Positions 9,026-17,838 of a stretch of DNA of 64,000 bases are shown here, in pieces. The position numbers were made by a program, and so were the translations under genes. The notes beneath the pieces are model-generated. The model saw only the letters and a program-made list of their open reading frames with translations, was not told the origin of the DNA and did no database searches. The DNA lies in contig CAWFEM010000014.1 of the NCBI GenBank assembly GCA_963814905.1, positions 186,001 to 250,000 of the forward strand. The letters are read 5' to 3'. The number at the start of each line of letters is the position of its first letter. Position 1 is the stretch's first letter. This DNA is from DASWJZ01 sp963814905 (lineage in GTDB: Bacteria; Pseudomonadota; Alphaproteobacteria; Rhizobiales; Afifellaceae).

Positions 9026-9039
9026 TGCATACGCTTGCA
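9026..9039. promoter_or_regulatory. Candidate LacI-family operator
   Basis: TGCATACGCTTGCA, a near-palindrome centred on CG, the hallmark of LacI-family sites. The reverse complement (TGCAAGCGTATGCA) shares 12 of 14 bases with the element at 14278-14291. It lies 118 bases upstream of the flavoprotein start. Confidence 0.55.
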
Positions 9040-9156
9040 AAAACGCCGGCAAATCGGGATGATTGACCCTGCGGATGCGCGGCGAAACCCGCGCCGAATA
9101 AAGCCGTCGCGCCTCGCTCGCGACGGCGAAAAAAGAAGCAAGGGGAGGCAACCTTC

Positions 9157-10806
9157 ATGGCCAGGATCGCTCGCCGCTCGCCAATGCCGGTCAAGGCGAC
9201 GAAGTTCGACGCCACCTACGACGTCATCGTCGTCGGGGGAGGGGCCGCGGGTCTTCCGGCGGCGCTCTTCTCGCGCTGGCTCGGCAACGACGTGGTGATC
9301 CTGGAGAAGGCGCCGAAGCTCGGCGGCACGGCGCTGAAGGCGGCCTTCTGGTACTGGGTGCCGAACAACAAGCCGATGCGCAAGCTCGGCCTGACCGACA
9401 AGAAGGAAGACTGTCTCCGCTACATGGCGCGGCTCTCGCGTCCGGAGGTCTACGATCCGAACGATGCCCGCTTCGGGATGACCAAGTGGGAATATGACAT
9501 CTGCGCGGCAATCTACGACAACGCCTCCAAGGCGACGGAGCTGCTCGCCGAGAAGGGCGCGCTCGAATACCGTCACTGCGCCGACGTTCCCGATTATTGG
9601 GCCGAGCTGCCGGAGGACAAGGCGCCGAAGGGGCGGGTGCTGGTGCCGCTTGAGGCGCGCGACTCCATGTCGGACGGCGGCACGGTCGCGGTCCGCAAGA
9701 TGTCGGAGGTCGCCGCCCGCGACGGCGTTGCGGTCAGGACGAGCCATCGCGTGCAGCGGGTGGTGATGGACGACAGCGGCCGCGTCGTCGGCGTCGAAGC
9801 GGATACGCCCGGCGGCAAATCCGTGCGCCTCGGCGCGAAGAAGGCGGTGATCTTCGCGACCGGCGGCTTCATCCACGACAAGGACATGCGCAAGGCGTAT
9901 TTGAACGCGCCGGTGCTTGGGAGCTGCGCGACGCTGACCAACGAAGGCGACTTCGTCCACATCGGGTCGGCGGTTGGCGCGGAGTTCCGCAACATGAACC
10001 ATTCCTGGATGGCCCCGATGGTCCTGGAGAAGGCGCTCAGGAGCGATCCCGATCTGATCGGCACGTTCTCGCCCTCCGGCAACTCGATGATCTATGTCGA
10101 TCGCAACGGCAGGCGCGTGACCAACGAGAAGCTCGCCTATAACGAGTCGGCGCAGGCTTTCTTCAGATGGGACCAGGCGCGATCGGAATATCCGAACCTC
10201 GTCCTGATCGCGCTCTGGGACCAGCGCAGCCAGGATAATTCCGCGAGCCACGAATACGGGCGCTTCATCGTCCCGAAGGGCACCGACAACTCGCATGTGA
10301 TCAAGGGCAAGACGCTGGAGAGCCTGACGGCCGGTATCCGCAAGCGCTTGAAGCAGTATGCCGCGAGCATCGGCGGGCTGGAGCTTTCGCCGGACTTTTC
10401 CAAGAACCTCGATGCGACGATCGCCCGCTTCAACAAGTTCGCCCGCAGCGGCAAGGACCTCGACTTCCAGCGTGGCGAGCGGCCGGTCGAGCTGCTCTTC
10501 AACGGCCCGGCGGCGGAGAAGCCCGCCGGTCCCAATCCGACCATGTATCCGATCAGCAAGAACGGGCCGTACTATGCCGCGCTCATGACCGGCGGCAGCC
10601 TCGACACCAAGGGCGGACCGATGACCACGCCGAACGGGCAGGTGCTCGATCGCATGGGCAAACCGATCCCCGGGCTCTACGGCGCGGGCAATTGCGTCGC
10701 GTCCCCGTCGGGTCGCGCCTACTGGGCCGGCGGCGCAACGCTCGGGCCCTTCATGGCGCTCGCCTATCTGGCGGCGAAGGCGGCCAACAAGGAGGCCGTG
10801 CGCTAA
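9157..10806 (+). CDS. FAD-dependent oxidoreductase, 3-ketosteroid-dehydrogenase/fumarate-reductase type
   Basis: 549 residues. The FAD-binding dinucleotide motif VIVVGGGAAGLPAAL is at about 23-37, followed by LEKAPKLGGTALKAA and the WVPNN segment, which mirror the GGTT-(x)-PNN motif of KstD-like flavoproteins. The C-terminus has the FAD-contacting GLYGAGNCVASPSGR and YWAGGATLGP blocks typical of the FAD_binding_2 family. The enzyme probably oxidises a ring or alpha-beta C-C bond of a small cyclic or acyclic substrate; steroid as substrate is not implied. GGGGAGG precedes the ATG. It is followed after 49 bases by an SDR on the same strand, and a LacI-type operator lies upstream. Confidence 0.87.
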   Translation: MARIARRSPMPVKATKFDATYDVIVVGGGAAGLPAALFSRWLGNDVVILEKAPKLGGTALKAAFWYWVPNNKPMRKLGLTDKKEDCLRYMARLSRPEVYDPNDARFGMTKWEYDICAAIYDNASKATELLAEKGALEYRHCADVPDYWAELPEDKAPKGRVLVPLEARDSMSDGGTVAVRKMSEVAARDGVAVRTSHRVQRVVMDDSGRVVGVEADTPGGKSVRLGAKKAVIFATGGFIHDKDMRKAYLNAPVLGSCATLTNEGDFVHIGSAVGAEFRNMNHSWMAPMVLEKALRSDPDLIGTFSPSGNSMIYVDRNGRRVTNEKLAYNESAQAFFRWDQARSEYPNLVLIALWDQRSQDNSASHEYGRFIVPKGTDNSHVIKGKTLESLTAGIRKRLKQYAASIGGLELSPDFSKNLDATIARFNKFARSGKDLDFQRGERPVELLFNGPAAEKPAGPNPTMYPISKNGPYYAALMTGGSLDTKGGPMTTPNGQVLDRMGKPIPGLYGAGNCVASPSGRAYWAGGATLGPFMALAYLAAKAANKEAVR

Positions 10807-10855
10807 GCCAGCGCTCCGCACGGCACCCGTCTGTCTTCCCAACACAAGGGTTCAA

Positions 10856-11635
10856 ATGTCTCGGATCGACGTCCAAAAGCTGTTTTCGATGCAAGGGTTG
10901 ACGGCGCTTGTGACCGGCGCGGGCGGCGTCCTCGGGGCGGCGGTCGCGGAAGGCTATCTCGCGTCGGGCGCTCGCGTCGCCCTTGTCGACGCGAACGCGG
11001 AGGGGCTGGCCGAGAAGAGCAAGCCGCTATCCGACATCGGCCAACTGTCGCTGCACGCGTGCGACATCACCGACCCCGCTGCGGTGAAGGAGATGGTCCG
11101 CGCGGTGGAGGCGGAGCACGGCCGGATCGACGTCGTCTGCAACGCCGCCGGCATTGCTCATCGCACGCCCGCGGAGGAGCTCGATTATGGAGAGTTCCAA
11201 AGGGTCATGGAGGTGAACGTCGGGGGCACCCTGATTGTCAGCCAGGCGGCGGGGCTTGGCATGATCAAGTCCGGACGCGGCGGCAAGATCGTCAACATCG
11301 GGTCGGTGCGCGGACAGGTCGGGCATCCGCTCGGCTACGTATCCTACGGGACGAGCAAAGGCGCCGTGCATCTCCTCACCCGGCAGCTCGCGACCGAATG
11401 GGCGAAATACCGGATCAACGTCAATTGCCTGGCGCCGAGCGTGATCAACACGCCGCTTGCCGCCTACATCCTCGACGATCCGGAGCGGAAGAAGATGTTC
11501 ATGGATCGCATCCCGTTCGGACGGCTCGCCGAGCCGATGGAAGTGGTGAGCGCCGCCATCTTCATGGCGTCGCCGGCGGCGAACTTCATCACCGGGCAGA
11601 TTTTGTTCGTCGACGGCGGCGCGACCGCGGGCTGA
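10856..11635 (+). CDS. SDR family oxidoreductase
   Basis: 259 residues, classical SDR. Cofactor motif TGAGGVLGAAV (third Gly shifted), NAAG after strand four, catalytic Ser in NIGSVRGQ, catalytic YGTSKGAV and C-terminal FVDGGATAG. LVDAN at the end of strand two, with an Asp, favours NAD(H). It is co-directional with the KstD-like flavoprotein 49 bases upstream, so the two probably act in sequence, one making or using the ketone of the other. It is convergent with the hydroxyisobutyrate-dehydrogenase-like gene. Confidence 0.9.
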   Translation: MSRIDVQKLFSMQGLTALVTGAGGVLGAAVAEGYLASGARVALVDANAEGLAEKSKPLSDIGQLSLHACDITDPAAVKEMVRAVEAEHGRIDVVCNAAGIAHRTPAEELDYGEFQRVMEVNVGGTLIVSQAAGLGMIKSGRGGKIVNIGSVRGQVGHPLGYVSYGTSKGAVHLLTRQLATEWAKYRINVNCLAPSVINTPLAAYILDDPERKKMFMDRIPFGRLAEPMEVVSAAIFMASPAANFITGQILFVDGGATAG

Positions 11636-11682
11636 CTCTCAAGCGGATTCTTTGCCCCCGGATTGCATTCGCGCCAAAGGCG

Positions 11683-12594
11683 TCAGGCGTCCTTGGTGGC
11701 CTTGTCTCTAAGCTCCGGCGCCATCATCAGCATGACACTGGAATAATCGTGCTTGGCGTAACCGGCGTCGCAATGCAGCTTGAACATGTTGCAGGCGATC
11801 TCGCCGAGCGAGGCGACGGTCCGCGACTCCGTCGCGAGTTGAACGGCAAGCAGCATGTCCTTGAGCTGGAAGTCGGTGCGGAAGCCGCCCGTATAGCCGC
11901 GCGAGGAGGGGACGTTCTCCATGACGCCCGGCCAGGGGTTGAGCTGCTGCAGCGCGAAGTTGGTGCCAGAACTCGTGCGCATGATCTCGGAGAGCACCTT
12001 CGGATCGAGCCCGTTGGCAACGCCGAGCGCTAAAGCCTCAGTGCAGCCAACCATGCAGATTCCCGACAGCATGTTGTTGCAGATCTTGGCGGTCTGGCCC
12101 GCGCCGTTGGCGCCGGCGTGAACGATGTTCTTCCCCATCGCCTGAAGGATCGAACGCGCCTCTTCGAGGTCGCTCGCGTCGCCGCCGACCATGAAGGTGA
12201 GCGTTCCGGCTTCCGCGCCATGCGTCCCGCCGGAGACGGGGGCGTCGATCATCTTGCTGCCGCGCTTCTTCACCTCCTCCGCCAGGTCGCGCGTGACCGA
12301 GATGGAGATGGTGCTTGAGTCCATGTAGAGCTTGCCGGCGGGGATCTTGTGGAGGAGCCCGCCTTCTCCGAGATAGACCTCGTGCACATGCGCGCTCGTC
12401 GGCAGCATGGTCATGACGATCTCCGCGTCCTCCGCCGCTTCGACCGCGGAGGCGGCGGCCTTGCCGCCGTGCTCGACGATATAGTCGAGGGCTTCCTTCT
12501 GGAGGTCGAAGCCGGTGACGCTATGGCCGGCCTTGAGCATGTTGCGGCCCATGGGCTTGCCCATGTTGCCGATTCCGATGAGGGCAACGCGCAT
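11683..12594 (-). CDS. 3-hydroxyisobutyrate dehydrogenase family oxidoreductase
   Basis: 303 residues of the beta-hydroxyacid dehydrogenase family. The N-terminal dinucleotide motif IGIGNMGKPMGRNM, the substrate-binding DAPVSGGTHGAEAGTL, the catalytic lysine in GQTAKICNN and the C-terminal HDYSSVMLMM (like the DFSSV of true HIBADH) are all present. It oxidises a 3-hydroxy acid to a semialdehyde or keto acid with NAD(P). The next gene upstream in the same direction, 22 bases away, is an aldehyde dehydrogenase. That pairing resembles the mmsA/mmsB order of valine degradation, but the aldehyde dehydrogenase is not MmsA-like, so a sugar-acid or polyol route is equally likely. GGGAGGAAGACGGA precedes the ATG. 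Confidence 0.88.
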   Translation of the reverse strand: MRVALIGIGNMGKPMGRNMLKAGHSVTGFDLQKEALDYIVEHGGKAAASAVEAAEDAEIVMTMLPTSAHVHEVYLGEGGLLHKIPAGKLYMDSSTISISVTRDLAEEVKKRGSKMIDAPVSGGTHGAEAGTLTFMVGGDASDLEEARSILQAMGKNIVHAGANGAGQTAKICNNMLSGICMVGCTEALALGVANGLDPKVLSEIMRTSSGTNFALQQLNPWPGVMENVPSSRGYTGGFRTDFQLKDMLLAVQLATESRTVASLGEIACNMFKLHCDAGYAKHDYSSVMLMMAPELRDKATKDA

Positions 12595-12616
12595 TTCCGT
12601 CTTCCTCCCTTTTTTC

Positions 12617-14170
12617 TTAGACGCCCGGCGTGCCGGCGTTGATGATGACCGTCTTCGACCAGGTGAAATGCTCCACCATGCTCTCCAGCGAGAGCTCGCG
12701 GCCGATGCCGGAAATCTTGGTGCCGCCGTATTCGATGCTCGCCTCGGCGACGGAGAACTGGTTCACCTGCACGAAGCCCGCCTGGATCTTGTCGACGAAC
12801 TCCATCGCGCGGGCGAGGTCGCGCGTCCACAGGACGGCGGCCAAGCCGTAGGGCGAGTCGTTCGCCTCCGCGAGCACGGCGTCGAAGTCGCGCCACGGTG
12901 CAACGGTCGCGACCGGGCCGAAAATCTCGTCGCGGCAGACCGGCGATTGCGCCGGTATGCCCTCGATCAGCGTGGGCAGATAGAAGTAACCGCGGCGCAG
13001 CGTCTCGTCGCTCGGGCGTTGGCCGCCGACGAGGATGCGGGCGCCCGGCGTCTCCCGCGCCATCTCAACGTAGCGCTCGATCCGCGCGAGCTGCTCGGCG
13101 GAAATGACGGAGCCGACCTCGGTCGCGTCGTCGAGCGGATTGCCGAGCCGGCCCTTGCCGATCTCCGCCAGCACGCGCTCGATGACCGGCTCGTAGATGT
13201 CCTCGTGGATGTAGACCCGCGTTCCGGCCGTGCAGGACTGGCCCTGACGGAAGAGGCGCATGCCCTGGATGATGCCGGGGACGGCGAGATCGAGATCGGC
13301 GTCCGGCATGACGATGTTGGGGTTCTTGCCGCCGAGTTCGGCCGTGACGGAGATGAACTTGTCCGCGGCGTAATGCATGATCTGCTTTCCGACGGCGCTC
13401 GATCCGGTGAAGGAGAGCTTGCGCACCAACGGATGCTCGCCGAGCGGCTTGCCCGCCTCTTCGCCGTATCCGGAGATCACGTTGGCGACGCCGGGCGGCA
13501 GCACGTCCTGGATCAGCTCGAACGCGCGGAGCACGGCAAGTGGCGCCTGCTCCGCCGTCTTCAGCACCGCCGTGTTTCCGGAAGCGAGCGCCGGCCCGAT
13601 CTTGCAGGACCACTGCATGAGCGGCGCGTTCCAGGGAATGATCGCGCCGACGACGCCGACCGGCACCCGCTTCGTGTAGAGGAAGCGCGACGGCGCCCAC
13701 GGCGTGGTCTTGCCTTTCACCTCGCTCGCGAGGCCCGCGAAGTAGCGCAGGATGTCGACCATCGTACGCGCTTCTCCGCGCGTTTGGGTGGCGAGCGCGT
13801 TGCCGGTCTCAAGCGAGGAAAGCTCGGCGAGGGCTTCCATCTCGGGCTCGAGCCGATCGGCCATCTCCAGCATGACGGCGCTGCGCTTGCGCGCCGGCAG
13901 TTCCGCCCAGGCGGAGAAAGCATTTGCCGCCGATTGCACCGCGCGCTCGACATCCTCGGCTCCGCATCGCGCTGCCGATCCGACGATCTCCGCGTTGGCC
14001 GGGTTCTCGACCGGGAAGCGCTCGCGGGTGAGGGGCTCCGTCAGCTTCCCGTCGATGACGACCTTGCCAGAGACATGCGCCGCGAGGGCTTTCGCGGCGC
14101 GCTCGCGCTCCGCGGTCTTGGATTCCACCGACGCACGATCCGTCTTCTTTGCCGTAGCGAGTTGCGTCAT
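12617..14170 (-). CDS. Aldehyde dehydrogenase family protein
   Basis: 517 residues. NAD(P)-dependent oxidation of an aldehyde to a carboxylate. Visible are the IIPWNAPL segment, the catalytic Glu in ELGGKNPNI, the catalytic Cys in GQSCTAGTRV and the EIFGPVATV block, with the usual C-terminal oligomerisation strand. About 35 N-terminal residues (Lys/Glu/Ala-rich) precede the domain. The start at 14170 has GAGGAGGAC upstream. It leads a two-gene unit with the HIBADH-like gene and is divergent from the PdxA-family gene across a 200-base control region carrying palindromes. Substrate not determinable; the succinate-semialdehyde, aromatic and sugar-aldehyde groups all match at this level. Confidence 0.92.
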   Translation of the reverse strand: MTQLATAKKTDRASVESKTAERERAAKALAAHVSGKVVIDGKLTEPLTRERFPVENPANAEIVGSAARCGAEDVERAVQSAANAFSAWAELPARKRSAVMLEMADRLEPEMEALAELSSLETGNALATQTRGEARTMVDILRYFAGLASEVKGKTTPWAPSRFLYTKRVPVGVVGAIIPWNAPLMQWSCKIGPALASGNTAVLKTAEQAPLAVLRAFELIQDVLPPGVANVISGYGEEAGKPLGEHPLVRKLSFTGSSAVGKQIMHYAADKFISVTAELGGKNPNIVMPDADLDLAVPGIIQGMRLFRQGQSCTAGTRVYIHEDIYEPVIERVLAEIGKGRLGNPLDDATEVGSVISAEQLARIERYVEMARETPGARILVGGQRPSDETLRRGYFYLPTLIEGIPAQSPVCRDEIFGPVATVAPWRDFDAVLAEANDSPYGLAAVLWTRDLARAMEFVDKIQAGFVQVNQFSVAEASIEYGGTKISGIGRELSLESMVEHFTWSKTVIINAGTPGV

Positions 14171-14277
14171 GGGGATGTCCTCCTCTTTGCGCCCCCTCCT
14201 GCGCGGCCGGTTTCGCGGTCTTGCCGCCTGCCGGCTTCTTCTTCCGATTCAGCGCCTAAACCGCGCAGACCGGCTCT

Positions 14278-14291
14278 TGCATTCGTATGCA
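14278..14291. promoter_or_regulatory. Candidate LacI-family operator in divergent control region
   Basis: TGCATTCGTATGCA, palindromic except at two inner pairs and centred on CG. It matches the site at 9026-9039 in inverted orientation. A possible leftward promoter for the aldehyde dehydrogenase gene, TTGACC - 17 bases - TATCGC, reads toward it, which would place the site at or just after the transcription start. Confidence 0.6.
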
Positions 14292-14292
14292 T

Positions 14293-14311
14293 ATGCGATA
14301 ACCTTTCGCAT
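14293..14311. promoter_or_regulatory. Second inverted repeat in the divergent control region
   Basis: ATGCGA, seven bases, then TCGCAT: a 19-base perfect-arm inverted repeat two bases from the previous site. It overlaps the predicted -10 of the leftward promoter. It may be an auxiliary repressor site or the site of another regulator. Confidence 0.45.
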
Positions 14312-14373
14312 CGTCAGGGTCAAGAGCGGCCGCCATGTGCCGCGCGCGCCGGGTTTCCGGTTGGGAGGAACGA

Positions 14374-15369
14374 ATGCCAGTCACCCGCATCGGGCTTCTG
14401 CTGGGCGATCCGGCGGGAGTGGGCCCGGAAATCGCCGCCAAGCTTCTGGCGCACAACGCGGACCGGGAAGACCTCCGGTTCGTCGTCATCGGCACCGAGG
14501 CGGTCTTGGCGGAGGGCGCGCGGATCGCAGGCGTCGAGCTGGCGCTTCCAACGGTCAAGGCCGGCGCGGCGATCCCGAAGGACGCGCCGCGGCAGATCCT
14601 GATGACGATTGACGATCGCGACGCGACGGATATCCGCGCGGGCGAAGCGAGCCGCGCCGCCGGCCTTTTTGCGCTTCGCAGCCTGCAGGCCGCAGTCGAG
14701 GCGACGCGGGCGAAGCAGATCGACGCGATCGTCTACGCGCCCTTGAACAAGCACGCCATGCATCTTGCCGGTTTCGACGAAATCGACGAGATGCACTATC
14801 TGGCGCAGCTCTTCGGCTGCAATCATTTCTGCACCGAGCTGAACGTGCTCGACGATTTGTGGACCGCCCGCGCGACGTCGCACGTGCCGCTGCGCGAGGT
14901 CGCATCGAAGCTCACGACGAAGCTCGTCATCGACGCGACGCATCTCGGCGTGACGACCATGGAGCGCGCCGGCATCTCCAAGCCTCGCATCGCCATCGCC
15001 GGGCTCAACCCGCATGCCGGGGACGGGGGGACGATCGGGAACGAGGACAACGAGATCATCCTTCCCGCTGTCGAGCGGCTCAGGGACGAAGGCTACGATG
15101 TGAGCGGCCCGGCCTCGCCCGACACCGTGATGATGACGGCGCATCGCGGCGCTTACGATCTGGTCGTGACGATGTACCACGACCAGGGCCAGATCGCGCT
15201 GAAATGCCTCGGTTTCGAGCGCGTCGTGACGCTCCTTGGCGGTCTGCCGGTGCCGGCGATCACGGCCTCTTCGGGAAGCGCCTACGACATCACCGGGCGT
15301 AACAAAGCGAGCCCCGCCGGGCTGATCTCGGCGTGCGATCTGGCGCAACGCCTGACCGCGGCCGCCTGA
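14374..15369 (+). CDS. PdxA-family dehydrogenase (PdxA2/four-carbon acid or dihydrodiol type)
   Basis: 331 residues. The family opening GLLLGDPAGVGPEI, the metal-binding histidines in SHVPLREV, GLNPHAGDGG and YHDQGQIALK, and the late PAITASSG block identify the 4-hydroxythreonine-4-phosphate dehydrogenase family, which does NAD-dependent oxidation then decarboxylation. In a catabolic cluster with a LacI regulator it is more likely a PdxA2-type enzyme (4-phospho-D-threonate/erythronate dehydrogenase) or a TphB-like cis-dihydrodiol dehydrogenase than the vitamin B6 enzyme. No kinase of the DtnK/DenK type is nearby, which weakens the erythronate idea. The ATG at 14374 follows GGGAGGAACGA; it ends three bases before the convergent LacI gene. 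Confidence 0.85.
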   Translation: MPVTRIGLLLGDPAGVGPEIAAKLLAHNADREDLRFVVIGTEAVLAEGARIAGVELALPTVKAGAAIPKDAPRQILMTIDDRDATDIRAGEASRAAGLFALRSLQAAVEATRAKQIDAIVYAPLNKHAMHLAGFDEIDEMHYLAQLFGCNHFCTELNVLDDLWTARATSHVPLREVASKLTTKLVIDATHLGVTTMERAGISKPRIAIAGLNPHAGDGGTIGNEDNEIILPAVERLRDEGYDVSGPASPDTVMMTAHRGAYDLVVTMYHDQGQIALKCLGFERVVTLLGGLPVPAITASSGSAYDITGRNKASPAGLISACDLAQRLTAAA

Positions 15370-15372
15370 TCG

Positions 15373-16401
15373 TCAGGAAGCGCCGAGCTTCTGCCGCGCT
15401 TCGACGACGATGCGCGCGGTGGACCGCACGATGAGCTCGCCCGGCAGCCGCAGTGAGACGGGCGTCGCCTCCGGGCTATCCATTTGATCGAGCAGGATGG
15501 CGATGGTCTCCGAGACCATCGCGTCGACCGGTTGCCTGACGGTGGTCAGGTCGTAACTCGGCCAGGCGGCGGCGGCGATATCGTCGAAGCCGATGATCGA
15601 GACGTCGCCGGGGACGGAGAGAGACAGTTCGCGCCGCGCGGCGTCGAGCGCGCCGAGCGCCATGATGTCTGAGATGCAGAAGAGCGCGTCCGGCCGATCG
15701 CGCGCGGAAAGAAGCTTCCTGGCGGCCTCGAACCCGCCTTCGTAGGTGTTGCCGCCGGGTTCCTCGCTGAGATCGTCGATGCCGTTGCGGCTGAGCTCCT
15801 GCGCGAAAGCCTGCTTGCGCTCCAGATGCGTCGACGTGCTGGCGAGGCCGCCGATCAGGCCGAAGCGCCGATGCCCGGCCGCGAGGAACGTGCGCGCCAC
15901 GAGCCGTCCGCCTTCCTCGTTGGCGCAGCAGACGGAATTCACCGCGTCGCCGTAAACGGTGCGGTTGAAGAGCACCACAGGGGTGCCGCCCTTTCCCACC
16001 GTCTCCGCCATGCGCGAGGAGAGCGTCGCGGAGGCGACCACTACGCCGGCGATCTGGTACTGCATGAGCTGCGGCAGAACCTCGTCCACGTCGTGGCCGG
16101 GTGGAACGCTGAACAGGAGCACGCGGCGCCCGAGCCGCTGCAGATTGTAGGTGAAGGCGCTCAGGACCGCTGGGTAGAACGGGTTGAGAAGGTCCCCCAT
16201 CACGATGCCGATCATGTTGGATTTGCGCGAGATCAGCGATCGCGCCAGCTCGTTCGGACGGTAGCCGAGCTCCGCGGCGATGGTCAGCACCCGCTCGCGG
16301 GTCGCCTCGGAGACAACGTCCTGGCGGTTGAAGGCGCGGGAAACCGTTGACTGGGAGACACCCGCCGCGCGCGCAACCTCCGTCGACGTCACTTTCTTCA
16401 T
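15373..16401 (-). CDS. LacI family transcriptional regulator
   Basis: 342 residues. The N-terminal helix-turn-helix with hinge is plain: TSTEVARAAGVSQSTVSRAF, then ELGYRPNELARSL. A periplasmic-binding-protein-like sensor domain follows, from SNMIGIVMGDLLNPFYP to the C-terminus, with the FDDIAAAAWP motif. It lies in the catabolic block and the two CG-centred palindromes upstream of the flavoprotein and in the aldehyde dehydrogenase/PdxA control region are natural targets; this link is inference from position and motif type. It would bind a sugar or sugar-derived effector. No good ribosome site is seen before the ATG. Confidence 0.93.
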   Translation of the reverse strand: MKKVTSTEVARAAGVSQSTVSRAFNRQDVVSEATRERVLTIAAELGYRPNELARSLISRKSNMIGIVMGDLLNPFYPAVLSAFTYNLQRLGRRVLLFSVPPGHDVDEVLPQLMQYQIAGVVVASATLSSRMAETVGKGGTPVVLFNRTVYGDAVNSVCCANEEGGRLVARTFLAAGHRRFGLIGGLASTSTHLERKQAFAQELSRNGIDDLSEEPGGNTYEGGFEAARKLLSARDRPDALFCISDIMALGALDAARRELSLSVPGDVSIIGFDDIAAAAWPSYDLTTVRQPVDAMVSETIAILLDQMDSPEATPVSLRLPGELIVRSTARIVVEARQKLGAS

Positions 16402-16666
16402 ATAGGGGCACCTTGGAGAGACACCCGAGAGGGATTGCCGGGTTGCCCTGTTCCGCCGCTCCAGTCAAACCCCGGCGCCCAAACCTAGCGTAGCGGCGAG
16501 GGGCGTGACCATAGGCGGATTGGACTCAGGCGGCCCTCTATCGCGGGAGGCGGCGACGCCCGAAGAGGAGTGGGAGGTTCTCCTCCCCGGGCGACCGAGT
16601 GGCGGCCGGACGAAGCGAAAGCATGCCCGCCGCCCGCCACGCGGATTTCTGGTGCGCCGCGGGGCG

Positions 16667-16972
16667 CTAGGGCATATCGCTCAGCATCGAGACGAACTGG
16701 AGCTCGACATCCTTGGTCAGGAGATCGAGACGCTTCTCCCAGAAGCTCTTCAAGTACGGCATCTCCAGATGCTCGTCCAAGTCTTTCCGTGTCTTCCAGT
16801 TCTCGTAGAAAATGAAGAAGTTCGGATCGTCGTTGCTGACATGCAGATGGTATTCGACGCACCCGGCCTCCGCGCGCGTCGGCTTGACGAAGGCGTGGAG
16901 GATTTCCAGGAGCTCGGCGCGCTTCTCGGGCTTGGCGTGCAGGTAGGCGATCAGAGTGCATTCCGGTTTCAA
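16667..16972 (-). CDS. Putative quinol monooxygenase (antibiotic biosynthesis monooxygenase domain)
   Basis: 101 residues, a single ABM domain of about 95 residues forming a dimeric alpha-beta barrel. Features: TLIAYLHAKPEKRAELLEIL at the N-terminus, the GCVEYHLHVSNDDPNFFIFYENW core and HLEMPYLKSF. YgiN-like members oxidise quinols or act on small substrates without cofactors. I place the start at a TTG (ending 16972) preceded by GGGAGGACACG; the ATG further upstream at 17059 would run into the coding end of the SDR. Last gene of the leftward ABC-importer operon, 59 bases after the SDR, so a role in sugar catabolism or as a mutarotase-like helper is possible. Confidence 0.75.
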   Translation of the reverse strand: MKPECTLIAYLHAKPEKRAELLEILHAFVKPTRAEAGCVEYHLHVSNDDPNFFIFYENWKTRKDLDEHLEMPYLKSFWEKRLDLLTKDVELQFVSMLSDMP

Positions 16973-17031
16973 CGTGTCCTCCCGATATTCTGTTCTTGAA
17001 ACTTGTCGTGCTGCGCGGCCCAAGGCTCGCG

Positions 17032-17817
17032 TCAGACCAGGACCATGCCGCCGTCGCACATGATGATCTGGCCGGTGATGTAGTCGGAATCCGAGGAAGC
17101 CAGGAACGCGGTGATCCCCGCCAGGTCGACGGGCTTCGACGGGAAGCCGAGCAGAATGTTGGCGGAGAAGGACTCGATGAACTCGCCCTTCTTCTTGATG
17201 ACGCCCTTGTCGATCATGTCCTGCTCAAGCCCGTCCCAGAGCGGCGTCACGACGACGCCCGGCGCGATGCCGTTGACGGTGATCTTGTGCGGCGCCATCT
17301 CGCGTGCCCCGGCCTGCGTCAACGAGATGACCCCGGCCTTGCTGACGCAATAGGGCGCGAACTCCGCATAGCCCTGGCGGCCGGCGATCGAGGCGGTGTT
17401 GATGATCTTTCCGCCGCGACCCTGCGCGATCATCTGCTTGCCGATTTCCTGCATGCCGATCATGACGCCGAGCGTGTTGACGCGGACGATCGAGTTGAAA
17501 TTGTCCTCGTCGACCTCGAAGAACGGTACCGGCTTGTTGAAGCCGGCATTGTTGAACAGGACATCGATGCCGCCAAAAGCCTTGACGGTCTTCTCGACCA
17601 TTGCCTTGACTTGCGCCCGCTCCGCGACGTCCACCTTCACCGCGATCGCCTCGTGGCCCTTGTCCTTCAGGTCGGCCGCGACCGACTCCGCCTTGGGTCC
17701 GTTCATGTCGGCCACGACGACCCGGGCACCTTCATCCGCCAGGCGGCGGATGATGCCTTCGCCGAGCCCTTGGGCGCCGCCCGTGACGATGATGCTTTTG
17801 CCTTCGATACCGTTCAT
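17032..17817 (-). CDS. SDR family oxidoreductase (sugar/polyol type)
   Basis: 261 residues. Classical SDR: TGGAQGLGEGI cofactor loop, VVADMN with Asp after strand two (NAD-type), NNAGFNKPV, Ser in NTASIAGRQGYAE, YCVSKAGV, and IIMCDGGMVLV at the C-terminus. Members with this pattern next to ribose-type importers usually oxidise a sugar alcohol or sugar. It lies 21 bases downstream of the fused ATPase-permease in the same direction and is probably the first catabolic enzyme for the imported sugar; the exact substrate is not shown by the sequence. Confidence 0.9.
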   Translation of the reverse strand: MNGIEGKSIIVTGGAQGLGEGIIRRLADEGARVVVADMNGPKAESVAADLKDKGHEAIAVKVDVAERAQVKAMVEKTVKAFGGIDVLFNNAGFNKPVPFFEVDEDNFNSIVRVNTLGVMIGMQEIGKQMIAQGRGGKIINTASIAGRQGYAEFAPYCVSKAGVISLTQAGAREMAPHKITVNGIAPGVVVTPLWDGLEQDMIDKGVIKKKGEFIESFSANILLGFPSKPVDLAGITAFLASSDSDYITGQIIMCDGGMVLV

Positions 17818-17838
17818 TTAAGTCGCTCCAACCTCAAA

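Noticed and set aside
14374..15369. Biosynthetic PdxA (vitamin B6)
   Set aside because: Location beside a LacI gene and catabolic dehydrogenases argues for the catabolic PdxA2/TphB-like group; sequence alone at this level does not separate them.
16571..16587. Short GGGAGG/CCTCCC hairpin after the quinol monooxygenase gene
   Set aside because: Stem of six pairs without a T-run; too weak to call a terminator.
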